This document shows positions 50,301 through 60,924 of a DNA stretch of 64,000 bases, one piece after another. This DNA is from Buttiauxella brennerae ATCC 51605 (GTDB taxonomy: Bacteria > Pseudomonadota > Gammaproteobacteria > Enterobacterales > Enterobacteriaceae), in the NCBI RefSeq assembly GCF_001654925.1, contig NZ_LXER01000029.1, positions 62,001 through 126,000 of the forward strand, written 5' to 3'. The notes beneath the pieces are model-generated. The model had not been told where the DNA came from. It made no database searches and was given only the letters and a program-made list of their open reading frames with translations. The position numbers and the translations under genes were made by a program. Each line of letters starts with the position of its first letter. The stretch's first letter is position 1.

Positions 50301-51806
50301 ATGTTAAAAAGGAAAAAGAAAGTCAGACCTATTAAGGTCAGTGACGTCACCATCATCGACGATAGCCGTCTTAAAAAGGCGATTACCGCGGCCTCGCTTG
50401 GCAATGCGATGGAATGGTTTGATTTCGGCGTGTACGGCTTTGTTGCTTACGCCCTCGGTAAGGTTTTCTTCCCGGATGCCAGCCCTAGTGTGCAGATGAT
50501 TGCCGCCTTGGGTACCTTCTCTGTTCCCTTCCTGATTCGCCCGTTGGGTGGCCTGTTCTTCGGCATGCTCGGTGACAAATATGGTCGCCAGAAGATCCTG
50601 TCCATTACCATTATCATTATGTCATTGAGTACCTTCTGTATTGGCCTGATTCCGTCGTACGCGACTATCGGTATCTGGGCGCCAATCCTGTTGTTACTTG
50701 CGAAAATGGCGCAAGGGTTCTCAGTCGGCGGCGAATACACTGGCGCATCTATCTTTGTGGCGGAATACTCACCAGACCGTAAACGCGGCTTTATGGGCAG
50801 CTGGCTGGACTTCGGTTCCATTGCCGGTTTCGTCTGTGGTGCGGGCGTGGTGGTGCTGATTACGGCGATTGTCGGCGAAGACAACTTCCTTGAATGGGGC
50901 TGGCGTCTGCCGTTCTTCCTGGCATTGCCATTAGGGATTATCGGCCTGTATCTGCGTCATGCACTGGAAGAGACTCCTGCATTCCAGCAGCACATTGATA
51001 AACTTGAACAAGGCGATAAAGAAGGCCTGGCTGAAGGCCCGAAAGTCTCCTTCAAAGAGATTGCGACCAAACACTGGCGCAGCCTGCTGACCTGTGTCGG
51101 CATCGTGATTTCAACCAACGTCACCTACTATATGTTGCTGACGTATATGCCAAGTTACCTGTCGCACAACCTGCATTATTCCGAAGAACATGGTGTGTTG
51201 ATCATTATCGCCATTATGATTGGGATGCTGTTTGTGCAGCCGATGATTGGCCTGCTGAGTGACCGTTATGGCCGCCGTCCGTTTATCGTCTTCGGTAGCG
51301 TGGCATTGCTTGTTCTGGCGATCCCGGCCTTTATTCTGATTAACAGCAATGTGCTGGGGCTGATATTCGCCGGGCTGCTGATTCTGGCGGTCGTGCTGAA
51401 CTGCTTCACCGGGGTGATGGCTTCGACTCTGCCCGCCATGTTCCCGACGCATATTCGTTACAGTGCGTTAGCCAGTGCCTTTAATATTTCGGTGCTGGTT
51501 GCGGGTGTGACCCCAACGGTTGCGGCGTGGTTAGTGGAATCGACCGAAAACCTGATGATGCCTGCGTATTATCTGATGGTGGTGGCGGCTATCGGTTTGA
51601 TTACCGGTCTGACCATGAAAGAGACCGCTAATAAGCCGCTGAAAGGGGCAACGCCTGCGGCGTCTGATATTGCCGAAGCGCGTGAAATTGTTCAGGAACA
51701 CCACGATAACATCGAGCAAAAAATCGAAGATATCGACCGTGAGATTGAAGAGTTACAGGCGAAGCGTACCAACCTGGTGGATCAGCACCCACGCATCAAC
51801 GAGTAA
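50301..51806 (+). CDS. proP: ProP, osmosensing proline/glycine-betaine:H+ symporter
   Basis: The 501-residue protein (E. coli 500) has twelve membrane segments with MHS motifs (LGNAMEWFDFGVYGFVAYAL, MLGDKYGRQKIL, QGFSVGGEYTGASIFVAEY). The C-terminal tail from about 455 is a predicted coiled coil (NIEQKIEDIDREIEELQAKR), the feature that sets the osmotic activation threshold in E. coli ProP. It imports compatible solutes on hyperosmotic shock. AGAGGA precedes the ATG, and a strong terminator follows. Confidence 0.96.
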   Translation: MLKRKKKVRPIKVSDVTIIDDSRLKKAITAASLGNAMEWFDFGVYGFVAYALGKVFFPDASPSVQMIAALGTFSVPFLIRPLGGLFFGMLGDKYGRQKILSITIIIMSLSTFCIGLIPSYATIGIWAPILLLLAKMAQGFSVGGEYTGASIFVAEYSPDRKRGFMGSWLDFGSIAGFVCGAGVVVLITAIVGEDNFLEWGWRLPFFLALPLGIIGLYLRHALEETPAFQQHIDKLEQGDKEGLAEGPKVSFKEIATKHWRSLLTCVGIVISTNVTYYMLLTYMPSYLSHNLHYSEEHGVLIIIAIMIGMLFVQPMIGLLSDRYGRRPFIVFGSVALLVLAIPAFILINSNVLGLIFAGLLILAVVLNCFTGVMASTLPAMFPTHIRYSALASAFNISVLVAGVTPTVAAWLVESTENLMMPAYYLMVVAAIGLITGLTMKETANKPLKGATPAASDIAEAREIVQEHHDNIEQKIEDIDREIEELQAKRTNLVDQHPRINE

Positions 51807-51825
51807 GTTTTAGCAGCATTAAAAG

Positions 51826-51849
51826 CGCCGGGCCAATGCCCGGCGTTTT
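51826..51849 (+). terminator. rho-independent terminator of proP
   Basis: CGCCGGGC/GCCCGGCG stem with CAAT loop followed by TTTTC, 20 bp past the proP stop. Confidence 0.92.
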
Positions 51850-52011
51850 CATTTCTGGCTTTAACCCTCATTCCTGGAAGGCATTGGTTATCTCTAAAAT
51901 TTATAAGCAAAGTATTTTTTGGACTTTGCGAATATCCATAACTCACCTAACGTAACCCAGTCCGCGAATAACAACTCATAAAGAATTCCTCTCTTTTACG
52001 CAGGGTGCAAT

Positions 52012-53580
52012 ATGCAAAGAAAATTACTGCCGTTAATGCTATTAGCTGCAATCTCCACGAGCAGCTTTGCCGCCACACCGCCAAATACTTTAATTGTTGC
52101 CCAGGGACTGGACGATATCGTCAGCCTTGATCCTGCTGAAGCGAATGAGCTGTCGAGCATTCAAACGGTGCCGAGCCTTTACCAGCGCCTGGTGCAGGCC
52201 GACCGTGAAGACCCGGCCAAATTAGTCGCGGTGCTGGCAGAAAGCTGGCAGAGCGATGCGGCTAACAAAAAACTGACCATTAAGCTGCGCCCGGATGCCA
52301 AATTCTCATCGGGTAACCCGCTGCGCCCGGAAGACGTGATCTTCTCTTATACCCGCGCGGTGACGCTCAACAAATCCCCGGCGTTTATTCTCAACGTGCT
52401 GGGCTGGCAACCAGACAACATCGCCAGCCAGCTGAAAAAGGTCGATGACCACACGCTGGAATTACACTGGACGGCAGACGTCAGCCCGGCGGTGGCGCTA
52501 AATATTCTCTCCACGCCGATTGCCTCAATCGTGGATGAAAAAGCCGTTACACCTAACGCGAAAGCGGGCGATTTCGGTAACGAATGGCTGAAAATGCACT
52601 CTGCGGGCAGTGGCCCATTCAAAATGCGTGTTTACCAGCCGCATCAGGCCATTGTTTTAGACGCCAACCCAACCTCACCGGGTGACGCGCCTAAAGTTAA
52701 AAATATCATTATCAAAAACGTGCCCGATCCTGCCGCTCGCCGCCTGCTGATTCAGCAAGGCGATGCCGATATCGCACGTGATTTAGGTGCGGATCAGACC
52801 AGCGCGCTGGAAGGCAAACCGGGCGTGAAAGTGTTGAGCATCCCTTCTGCCGAGCAGAACTATATGGTGTTCAACGCCGGTAATAACGCTAACCCGTTGC
52901 TGAAAAACCCGGCCCTTTGGGAAGCCGCCCGTTATCTGGTGGACTACGAAGGCATCACCAAAGATCTGTTAAAAGGCCAGTATTTTATCCACCAGAGCTT
53001 CCTGCCAGTCGGTTTTGCAGGCGCGCTGGACAACAACCCATTCAAATTTGACCCGGCAAAAGCGAAAGAGATCCTCGCCAAAGCGGGTATCAAAGATGCG
53101 CACTTCACGCTGGATGTGGAAAACAAACCACCGTTTATCACCATCGCTCAATCAATGCAGGCGAGCTTTGCTCAGGGTGGCGTGAAGATTGATCTTCTGC
53201 CAGCCGCAGGCAGCCAGGTGTACGCTCGCGTTCGTGCCAAACAACACCAGGCCGCGATCCGCTTGTGGATCCCGGATTACTTTGATGCCCATTCCAATGC
53301 CAGTGCCTTTGCTTACAACGACGGTAAAGCAAGTACCGTTGCGGGCTTAAACGGCTGGCAAATCCCGGAGTTAAGCAAGCAAACTCTGGCCGCAGTTGCG
53401 GAGGCTGACCCGGCGAAGCGCCTGGATTTGTATAAGAAAATACAGGAAGAGATTCAGCACAATTCACCGTATGTATTTGTGGATCAGGGTAAAACCCAGA
53501 TCGTGGTGCGTGAGAATGTGAAGGGCTATCAGCAAGGTTTAAATGCAGATATGGTGTATTACGACCGCGTGAGCAAATAG
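52012..53580 (+). CDS. ABC transporter substrate-binding protein, family 5 (peptide/nickel type)
   Basis: The 522-residue precursor has a signal peptide ending TSSFAA near residue 21 without a lipobox, so the mature protein should be free in the periplasm. The SBP_bac_5 fold is indicated by LAESWQSDAANKKLTIKLRP, FSSGNPLRPEDVIFSYTR and SGPFKMRVY. Relatives bind oligopeptides, dipeptides, nickel chelates or opines; the ligand here is unknown. It is the first gene of a five-gene importer operon and is set apart from the permease genes by a terminal-hairpin repeat. Confidence 0.88.
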   Translation: MQRKLLPLMLLAAISTSSFAATPPNTLIVAQGLDDIVSLDPAEANELSSIQTVPSLYQRLVQADREDPAKLVAVLAESWQSDAANKKLTIKLRPDAKFSSGNPLRPEDVIFSYTRAVTLNKSPAFILNVLGWQPDNIASQLKKVDDHTLELHWTADVSPAVALNILSTPIASIVDEKAVTPNAKAGDFGNEWLKMHSAGSGPFKMRVYQPHQAIVLDANPTSPGDAPKVKNIIIKNVPDPAARRLLIQQGDADIARDLGADQTSALEGKPGVKVLSIPSAEQNYMVFNAGNNANPLLKNPALWEAARYLVDYEGITKDLLKGQYFIHQSFLPVGFAGALDNNPFKFDPAKAKEILAKAGIKDAHFTLDVENKPPFITIAQSMQASFAQGGVKIDLLPAAGSQVYARVRAKQHQAAIRLWIPDYFDAHSNASAFAYNDGKASTVAGLNGWQIPELSKQTLAAVAEADPAKRLDLYKKIQEEIQHNSPYVFVDQGKTQIVVRENVKGYQQGLNADMVYYDRVSK

Positions 53581-53586
53581 TTTATT

Positions 53587-53693
53587 CCCCTCACCCTAAC
53601 CCTCTCCCCCAGGAGAGGGGATTGATCGCTTTTCTCCTTTCCACCGGGGGCCAGCTTTCTCCCTCTCCCTCAGGGAGAGGGTCGGGGTGAGGG
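53587..53693. repeat. dispersed terminal-hairpin repeat, copy B
   Basis: About 107 bp with the same ends as copy A (CCCTCACCCTAACCCTCTCC and GGGTCGGGGTGAGGG) and hairpins at both ends. It lies inside the ABC transporter operon, between the binding-protein gene and the first permease gene, in the same orientation as copy A. Confidence 0.88.
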
Positions 53694-53726
53694 TTGCTTT
53701 CTCCAACACCAGCATAAGAGTTACCC

Positions 53727-54755
53727 ATGTCAGAAGTTTCATTCCGCCGCCCGTTGCTCACCCTGATTCAGGGATTGTTTACCCTGGCGCTAACGCTTAT
53801 CGGCTTGCTGCTTATCACCTTTGCGCTTTCGGCACTGTCGCCTGTCGACCGCGTGCTGCAAATCGTGGGCGATCACGCAAGCCAGGCCACCTACGACCAG
53901 GTGCGCCACCAGTTGGGTTTAGATAATCCGCTTCCCGTTCAGTTCTGGCATTACCTGGTCAATCTCGCGCATGGCGATTTAGGCACCGCCAGCGCCACCG
54001 GCCAGCCGGTGCTAAAGGATTTGTTGGCCACGTTTCCGGCAACGCTGGAACTTGCCACCCTCGCGCTGATTATTGGTAGCGTTCTGGGCGTCATTTTTGG
54101 CGTGCTTTGCGCCCGCTTCGCAGGCTCACCCTGGGATCTGGCTGTCCGCACATTCACATTGCTCGGCAACTCTGTCCCTATTTTCTGGCTGGGTCTGTTG
54201 TTGCTGGCGCTCTTTTACGCGCGCCTGCAATGGAGCGCCGGGCCTGGGCGGCTGGATGATATTTACCAGTACACCGTCGAAGCCAAAACCGGTTTTGTGT
54301 TAATTGATACCTGGCTTTCTGGCGACCGCGACGCGTTTCTCAATGCCATTAACCATCTTGTTTTACCTGTGCTGCTGCTCGCCTATTACTCGCTGGCCAG
54401 CATTACCCGACTGACGCGCACCGCCTGTCTGAGCGAAATGAACAAAGAATACATTACGCTTGCCCGCGCCAAAGGCGCCGGGGAGATGACGATTCTGGTG
54501 CGCCACGTACTGCCCAATATTCGCGGCACGTTGTTTACGGTGATTGCGCTGGCCTACACCGGCATGCTCGAAGGTGCGGTATTGACTGAAACGGTCTTCT
54601 CCTGGCCGGGGATCGGGCGTTACCTGACGACCGCACTGTTTGCCGGGGACACCACCGCCATTATGGGTGGCACACTGCTGATTGGCGTGTCGTTTGTCAT
54701 CATCAATAATCTGACTGACGTGCTGGTGCGTGTCACCGATCCGAGGGTGCACTGA
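53727..54755 (+). CDS. ABC transporter permease (DppB/OppB type)
   Basis: The 342-residue inner-membrane protein has six predicted membrane segments. The EAA loop is EYITLARAKGAGEMTILVRH, which contacts the ATPase subunits, and the N-terminal QLGLDNPLPVQFWHYL motif is typical of OppB/DppB proteins. A long insertion (LDDIYQYTVEAKTGFVLIDT) between helices is also seen in this group. Its TGA overlaps the ATG of the next gene by one base, indicating coupled translation of the heterodimeric permease. Confidence 0.9.
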   Translation: MSEVSFRRPLLTLIQGLFTLALTLIGLLLITFALSALSPVDRVLQIVGDHASQATYDQVRHQLGLDNPLPVQFWHYLVNLAHGDLGTASATGQPVLKDLLATFPATLELATLALIIGSVLGVIFGVLCARFAGSPWDLAVRTFTLLGNSVPIFWLGLLLLALFYARLQWSAGPGRLDDIYQYTVEAKTGFVLIDTWLSGDRDAFLNAINHLVLPVLLLAYYSLASITRLTRTACLSEMNKEYITLARAKGAGEMTILVRHVLPNIRGTLFTVIALAYTGMLEGAVLTETVFSWPGIGRYLTTALFAGDTTAIMGGTLLIGVSFVIINNLTDVLVRVTDPRVH

Positions 54756-55588
54756 TGCCGTCTTATCTCTTTTTACGCCGCACTTTGCGTTCACCTGCCG
54801 CCCTCTGCGGCCTGGTGATTATTACGTTACTGCTGCTGGTTGCCGTTTTCGCCCCGCTCATCGCCCCGTTCGATCCGAACTGGCAGGATGCCGCCGCACG
54901 CCTGCAAGCCCCGAATGCGCAACACTGGTTGGGAACGGATAGCTACGGCCGTGATTTACTCTCACGCCTGATTTATGGCACGCGCCCGGCTCTTGGCCTG
55001 GTGTTGTTGGTCACAGTAATAACCCTGCCTGTTGGGCTATTGATTGGCATTCTTTCTGGCTATTACGGTGGCTGGATGGAGCGGGTGCTGATGCGTTTTA
55101 CTGACGTTGTGATGTCGATGCCGCGCCTGATTCTGGCATTCGCATTTGTCGCCATGCTTGGCCCTGGGCTTGTGAATGGCGCACTGGCATTAGCACTGAC
55201 GACATGGCCTGCCTATGCTCGCCAGGCGCGTAGCGAAATTCAGCGTCTGCGTCATAGCGACTATCTCGCTGCCGCCGAAATGATGGGCATCCGTGGCTTG
55301 CGCCTGTTGGCGGGGCATATTCTGCCACTGTGTTTACCTTCGGCTATCGTGCGCCTGGCACTCGATCTGGCCGGGATTATCCTCGCCGCAGCCGGACTTG
55401 GCTTCCTGGGCCTTGGCGCGAGGCCACCGATGGCGGAGTGGGGTTCGATGATCGCAGACGGTATGCAGGTGATTTTCGATCAATGGTGGATTGCGGCGAT
55501 CCCTGGCACCGCCATTCTGATTAGCAGCCTGGCGTTTAACTTACTGGGCGATGGGTTACGCGACGTGCTGGAGCCGAGCCATGACTGA
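54755..55588 (+). CDS. ABC transporter permease (DppC/OppC type)
   Basis: The 277-residue protein has the OppC N-terminal cap (APLIAPFDPNWQD, then WLGTDSYGRDLLSRLIYGTR) and six membrane segments. The EAA loop is SDYLAAAEMMGIRGLRLLAG. It pairs with the upstream permease to form the channel. It overlaps the upstream gene by one base and the downstream ATPase gene by eight bases. Confidence 0.9.
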   Translation: MPSYLFLRRTLRSPAALCGLVIITLLLLVAVFAPLIAPFDPNWQDAAARLQAPNAQHWLGTDSYGRDLLSRLIYGTRPALGLVLLVTVITLPVGLLIGILSGYYGGWMERVLMRFTDVVMSMPRLILAFAFVAMLGPGLVNGALALALTTWPAYARQARSEIQRLRHSDYLAAAEMMGIRGLRLLAGHILPLCLPSAIVRLALDLAGIILAAAGLGFLGLGARPPMAEWGSMIADGMQVIFDQWWIAAIPGTAILISSLAFNLLGDGLRDVLEPSHD

Positions 55589-56417
55589 GAACAGAATTGA
55601 AGTTAGCGGGCTAAACATTGATTACCCCGGCGCGCGCGTGGTGGAAAATCTATCGTTTACGCTGGGTAACGAGCGCCTGGCACTGGTGGGCGAATCCGGA
55701 TCCGGTAAATCCATGACGGCACGGGCGCTGATGGGGCTGGTACGCAAACCGGGTAAAGTCAGCGCCAGCCAGCTCAACGTGCTCGGTAACGACCTGCTAA
55801 GCCTGCACAACCGCGACTGGCAACGCCTGCGCGGTAATGACATCGCAATGGTATTGCAAGATCCACGTTACGCGCTCAACCCGGTCAAAAACGTCGCCCA
55901 ACAGATTGACGAAGCATTGCGTCTCCATCAAAAACTCTCGGCAACACAGCGCCGTGAACGCATTCGCGAAGTGATGGACTCAGTTGGCTTGCCGGAAAAT
56001 GTATTGCCGCGTTACCCGGGCGAACTTTCTGGTGGCATGGGACAACGCGTGATGATTGCCATCGCGCTGGTTAATAACCCAAAAGTGTTGATTGCCGACG
56101 AACCCACTTCCGCGCTGGATGCACGCCTGCGCAATCAGATTCTGGAACTGCTGGTGGAGCAATGCGAGCAACGCCAGATGGCGATGCTGCTTATCAGCCA
56201 CGATCTTCCGCTTGTTGCCCAGCATTGCCAGCGCGTGCTGGTGATGTACCAGGGGCAAAAGGTTGATGAAATGGCCGCAAACCAACTTGCGACAGCAACC
56301 CATCCGTATACTCGTACGCTCTGGACCTGCCGCCCTAACGCCGCAACTTACGGCATGATGCTGCCAACATTAGACCGCAGTCAGAATCTGCATGGAGAAA
56401 ACAATGGCGCTCGTTGA
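55581..56417 (+). CDS. ABC transporter ATP-binding protein (DppD type)
   Basis: The ATG at 55581 gives 278 residues. Walker A is LVGESGSGKSMTA, the signature LSGGMGQRV, and Walker B VLIADEPTSALDA, followed by the switch histidine in LLISHDLPLV. It is shorter than OppD and DppD because the C-terminal oligopeptide (oligo_HPY) extension is largely missing, a form seen in nickel and related importers. It overlaps both neighbours and powers import together with the next ATPase. Confidence 0.9.
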   Translation: MTENRIEVSGLNIDYPGARVVENLSFTLGNERLALVGESGSGKSMTARALMGLVRKPGKVSASQLNVLGNDLLSLHNRDWQRLRGNDIAMVLQDPRYALNPVKNVAQQIDEALRLHQKLSATQRRERIREVMDSVGLPENVLPRYPGELSGGMGQRVMIAIALVNNPKVLIADEPTSALDARLRNQILELLVEQCEQRQMAMLLISHDLPLVAQHCQRVLVMYQGQKVDEMAANQLATATHPYTRTLWTCRPNAATYGMMLPTLDRSQNLHGENNGAR

Positions 56418-57126
56418 GGTCAATAATTTGTGTGTTCAGTTTGCCGCAAAGGGCCAGCTAAAAACGGCCGTTCGCGATGCCAGTTTCGCTATTCATTCTG
56501 GGGAAACATTCAGTTTAATTGGCGCGTCTGGCTGTGGGAAATCCACTATTTTGCGCGTACTGGCAGGGTTACAACGTGAATGGCAAGGTGGCGTAAAACT
56601 GCTGGATGGGGCAATCAAACCCGGTGTGCGTTTCCAGGGTGATTTGCGCCGTAACGTGCAAATGGTGTTTCAGGATCCTTACGCGTCGCTTCACCCCAAC
56701 CATACGATTTACCGCACGCTTGCCGAACCGTTGACCCTTCGCGGTGAAGCGCAGATTGCCGCCCGGGTGGAAGAAGCATTGCTGCAAGTTGGGCTGCCAA
56801 CCGATGCAATGAAGCGTTACCCACACCAGCTTTCCGGTGGCCAGCGCCAACGTGTCGCCATTGCGCGGGCACTGCTGCTGCGCCCGAAAATCCTGCTGCT
56901 TGATGAGCCGACTTCGGCGCTCGATATGTCTGTGCAGGCTGAAATTCTCAACTTACTAAACCGGCTTAAACAGCAGTTTGGGATGACTTACCTGCTCGTC
57001 AGCCATGACGCAGATGTGATTGCGCATATGTCAGACAGGGCGGCTTATATGGCGGGCGGCATCATTGAACATGAGTTTGACCGCGCCGCCCTGGTGCGGG
57101 GCGAACACCGGATGGATGCTGCGTAA
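56404..57126 (+). CDS. ABC transporter ATP-binding protein (DppF type)
   Basis: The ATG at 56404, with GGAG upstream, gives 240 residues and overlaps the previous gene by 14 bases. Walker A is LIGASGCGKSTIL, the signature LSGGQRQRVAIARAL, Walker B ILLLDEPTSALDM, and the switch histidine is in LLVSHDADVIAH. The C-terminal extension of DppF is absent. It is the last gene of the operon and ends three bases before the stop of the convergent dgcZ gene. Confidence 0.9.
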   Translation: MALVEVNNLCVQFAAKGQLKTAVRDASFAIHSGETFSLIGASGCGKSTILRVLAGLQREWQGGVKLLDGAIKPGVRFQGDLRRNVQMVFQDPYASLHPNHTIYRTLAEPLTLRGEAQIAARVEEALLQVGLPTDAMKRYPHQLSGGQRQRVAIARALLLRPKILLLDEPTSALDMSVQAEILNLLNRLKQQFGMTYLLVSHDADVIAHMSDRAAYMAGGIIEHEFDRAALVRGEHRMDAA

Positions 57127-57129
57127 TGT

Positions 57130-58023
57130 TTACCCGAGCGCAACCATCTCTTGCGCCGCAGTTCCCATAATGCAGCGGTTGCGTCCGGTATTTTTGCCGT
57201 AATACATCGCTTTATCGGCACGGCCAATCGCTTCATGCAATGAGTCTGCGTCAGAGACTTGTGTCAGCCCACCGGTTGCGGTGACATTTATTTTTTCGTG
57301 GCCTACAGTGATACTTTGCTGCTGTAGATGCTGGCGTAAACGCTCTGCTGCTTTTTGCGCATCCTCATCATTCTTTGCATCCAACAAAATAATAAATTCT
57401 TCGCCACCAAAACGATAAATTCGTTCCGTTCTGCGCGTAGCATCTTTAAGCACCAGGGCAACTTTTCGTAATACCTCATCACCGGCATTATGGCCCCAGG
57501 TATCGTTTATCGACTTAAACCGGTCAATATCCATTATTAGCAAATAAAGATGGCGGCAGCTGCGCTGGCTCTTCTCGCGGACTAACGGAAACTCGCAATA
57601 TAATAAATGACGCAGTGGCAACCCCGTTAATGCATCATGCATATTACGGTACGAGAAAAGATATTCTTTATAACGGTCGAGGCTTGCGGTGAAATTTTGC
57701 TGCGCTTTTTGATATGTTTCCAGCAAAGAATCCGTCACCGAGCGCTGAATAATCGACTGCATCATCTCGCGAGAGATATCATGCATATCTTTATGGTTTT
57801 TATCGATAATGATGACCATATCTTTATCTAAAGCATCGCCGTTGAGTCGTAGCGACAACCAACGGCTAAACCGGCAATGAAGATGCGATTGTGGATCAAG
57901 AATATCGGCATCGGCCTCTCCTCCCAATAAACTGAGGCGAAGGAATTTCCCGGCCCAGTCATAATGATCTTTAATCGCAATATTCAGTTCTGATAAGGAA
58001 TAATCAAGGTCATTAATATTCAT
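57130..58023 (-). CDS. dgcZ: DgcZ-like zinc-sensing diguanylate cyclase
   Basis: The 297-residue protein is collinear with E. coli DgcZ (YdeH, 296). The N-terminal CZB zinc-binding domain keeps all four ligands with the same spacing: His20, Cys50, His77 and His81. The C-terminal GGDEF domain has DALTGLPLRHLL, DIDRFKSINDTWGHNAGDE and the active GGEEF motif. The inhibitory site position reads RRTE rather than RxxD, so product inhibition may be weak. Zinc inhibits c-di-GMP synthesis in E. coli DgcZ, linking metal status to biofilm matrix. The start is ATG at 58023 with a poor ribosome binding site. Confidence 0.9.
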   Translation of the reverse strand: MNINDLDYSLSELNIAIKDHYDWAGKFLRLSLLGGEADADILDPQSHLHCRFSRWLSLRLNGDALDKDMVIIIDKNHKDMHDISREMMQSIIQRSVTDSLLETYQKAQQNFTASLDRYKEYLFSYRNMHDALTGLPLRHLLYCEFPLVREKSQRSCRHLYLLIMDIDRFKSINDTWGHNAGDEVLRKVALVLKDATRRTERIYRFGGEEFIILLDAKNDEDAQKAAERLRQHLQQQSITVGHEKINVTATGGLTQVSDADSLHEAIGRADKAMYYGKNTGRNRCIMGTAAQEMVALG

Positions 58024-58299
58024 TTTTCAAACCACACATACGTTACATTGATTTAACAATCACCAGAAAATAATAACGTTCAATGGTGAAAAATTTCCCG
58101 CGAAAATTATAACGTGAATAATCATTAAACCGGCAAGCAATCATTCCGTAATTTACGCATACCGCATTAATTGACATAAAAATAAAGAAAACTGCCCGAT
58201 ACCATTCATTTTATGAATGAATTAAACCTAACTTTTCTTTTTCTGGTGATAATTTAAAAAGGTATCTATTTCAGCCAGACAGGTTATCCAATAGCTGAA

Positions 58300-58336
58300 T
58301 GCACCATTTAACAGCACGTTGCATGGTTATGGTGCA
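58300..58336 (+). promoter_or_regulatory. two NtrC-like enhancer sites
   Basis: TGCATGGTTATGGTGCA (58320-58336) has both TGCA ends and the TGGTGCA half of the NtrC site TGCACCAnnnTGGTGCA. TGCACCATTTAACAGCA (58300-58316) has the other half. They lie about 170-190 bp before the expected sigma-54 start. Confidence 0.6.
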
Positions 58337-58452
58337 GCAAAACCAAATATCTGACAGCAAAGCCGCTCTGACGCAGCAGAAAAAAACACAAAATGTCACC
58401 TTTGGTGATTAATTATTACGCGTTCTACGTTCCCTCAGATCGTTTATCCTGA

Positions 58453-59928
<1,476 letters not shown>

Positions 59929-59934
59929 TCGAGT

Positions 59935-59964
59935 TATCCCCCGGAGAACTAATACCGGGGGATA
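59935..59964 (+). terminator. hairpin downstream of patA
   Basis: TATCCCCCGG/CCGGGGGATA, a 10-bp perfect stem with a 10-base loop, seven bases after the patA stop. There is no U-tract, so it may stabilise the 3' end more than terminate. Confidence 0.55.
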
Positions 59965-60044
59965 TAATAAGCAGGCTTATTTCATCCCCTCATTTAACGT
60001 TCTATACTTGCGACTCTTAATAATTATACTTTCGGTCGCCCCTC

Positions 60045-60869
60045 ATGATTTACGACTGCTTCCTCTATTACGATGAAGATATGTTGCTTGATTTACGACT
60101 CAACGTACTCAATGACTCTGTTGATAAATTTGTCATTGTTGAATCGACACATTCTTTTACTGGCCAGCCGGTAGAATTGCATTTCGATATCAATAAATTC
60201 GCAAAATTTAAGGACAAAATCATCTACGTTGTCTTTGACGAAAAACCAGATGAAGACAGCTGGATCAATGAGTCGCGCACGCGTAATGCGATAATGAGAG
60301 GGCTTGAGAAAGCCAAAGATGATGATATTGTTATTGTTTCTGATGTTGATGAAATAATACATCCTGACGCCATTGCCCAACACAAACCTTATTACTTGTG
60401 TTCAGTTCTGTATCAAACGTTTTACAACTATCAATTTAATCTGCAAGTCTTTAATAAAGATGGTAAAGCCCGTATTTGTCCGGCGCCGCGTATAACAAGT
60501 TATAAAAATTTAAAAACCTTTTTTATGGGTGAGCCAGAAACGTTACGTAATTTAAAACGCTCTGTTTTACATAAGCAGTGGTTTAAATGGAACTACCTAA
60601 AATTCAGGACCAAAACCATTCAAAATGGTGGCTGGCACTTCTCCTGGATAATGACATCTGAACGCATTTCGGAAAAAATGTCTGCCATTTCGCATACGGA
60701 ATACGACACACCAGAGCTTAATAATCAAGAGCATATCCAGAACGCGATTGAAAACGGCCTGGATATCTGGGCACGTGAAAGAAATCTGCAAGTTGTGGAT
60801 TTACACCATGGAGATTTCCCGGAATACCTGAAAGCGAATGCTGAAAAATTTGCTGAGTTTATTCGGTAA
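60045..60869 (+). CDS. GT17-family glycosyltransferase
   Basis: The 274-residue protein matches glycosyltransferase family 17 (named from eukaryotic beta-1,4-mannosyl-glycoprotein GlcNAc-transferases, also found in bacteria). The start MIYDCFLYYDEDMLLDLRLN, FVIVESTHSFTG, the DxD-containing IVIVSDVDEIIHPD near residue 98, and GGWHFSWI near residue 196 are family features. There is no signal peptide or membrane segment, so it should act in the cytoplasm, perhaps on a surface glycan. The acceptor is unknown. The gene is clearly more AT-rich than its neighbours and has no strong ribosome binding site, which suggests acquisition by transfer. Confidence 0.85.
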   Translation: MIYDCFLYYDEDMLLDLRLNVLNDSVDKFVIVESTHSFTGQPVELHFDINKFAKFKDKIIYVVFDEKPDEDSWINESRTRNAIMRGLEKAKDDDIVIVSDVDEIIHPDAIAQHKPYYLCSVLYQTFYNYQFNLQVFNKDGKARICPAPRITSYKNLKTFFMGEPETLRNLKRSVLHKQWFKWNYLKFRTKTIQNGGWHFSWIMTSERISEKMSAISHTEYDTPELNNQEHIQNAIENGLDIWARERNLQVVDLHHGDFPEYLKANAEKFAEFIR

Positions 60870-60879
60870 TTTTTGAATA

Positions 60880-60915
60880 TTTATGGCCCTTCCTGTTCGG
60901 GACAAGGGCCATAAA
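60880..60915. terminator. bidirectional terminator between GT17 gene and lsrG
   Basis: A perfect 12-bp stem TTTATGGCCCTT/AAGGGCCATAAA encloses CCTGTTCGGGAC. It lies between the convergent GT17 and lsrG genes. Confidence 0.75.
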
Positions 60916-60924
60916 GCAGCGATG

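Noticed and set aside
58323-58412. 29-codon ORF upstream of patA
   Set aside because: The ATG lies within an NtrC-like site and has no ribosome binding site.
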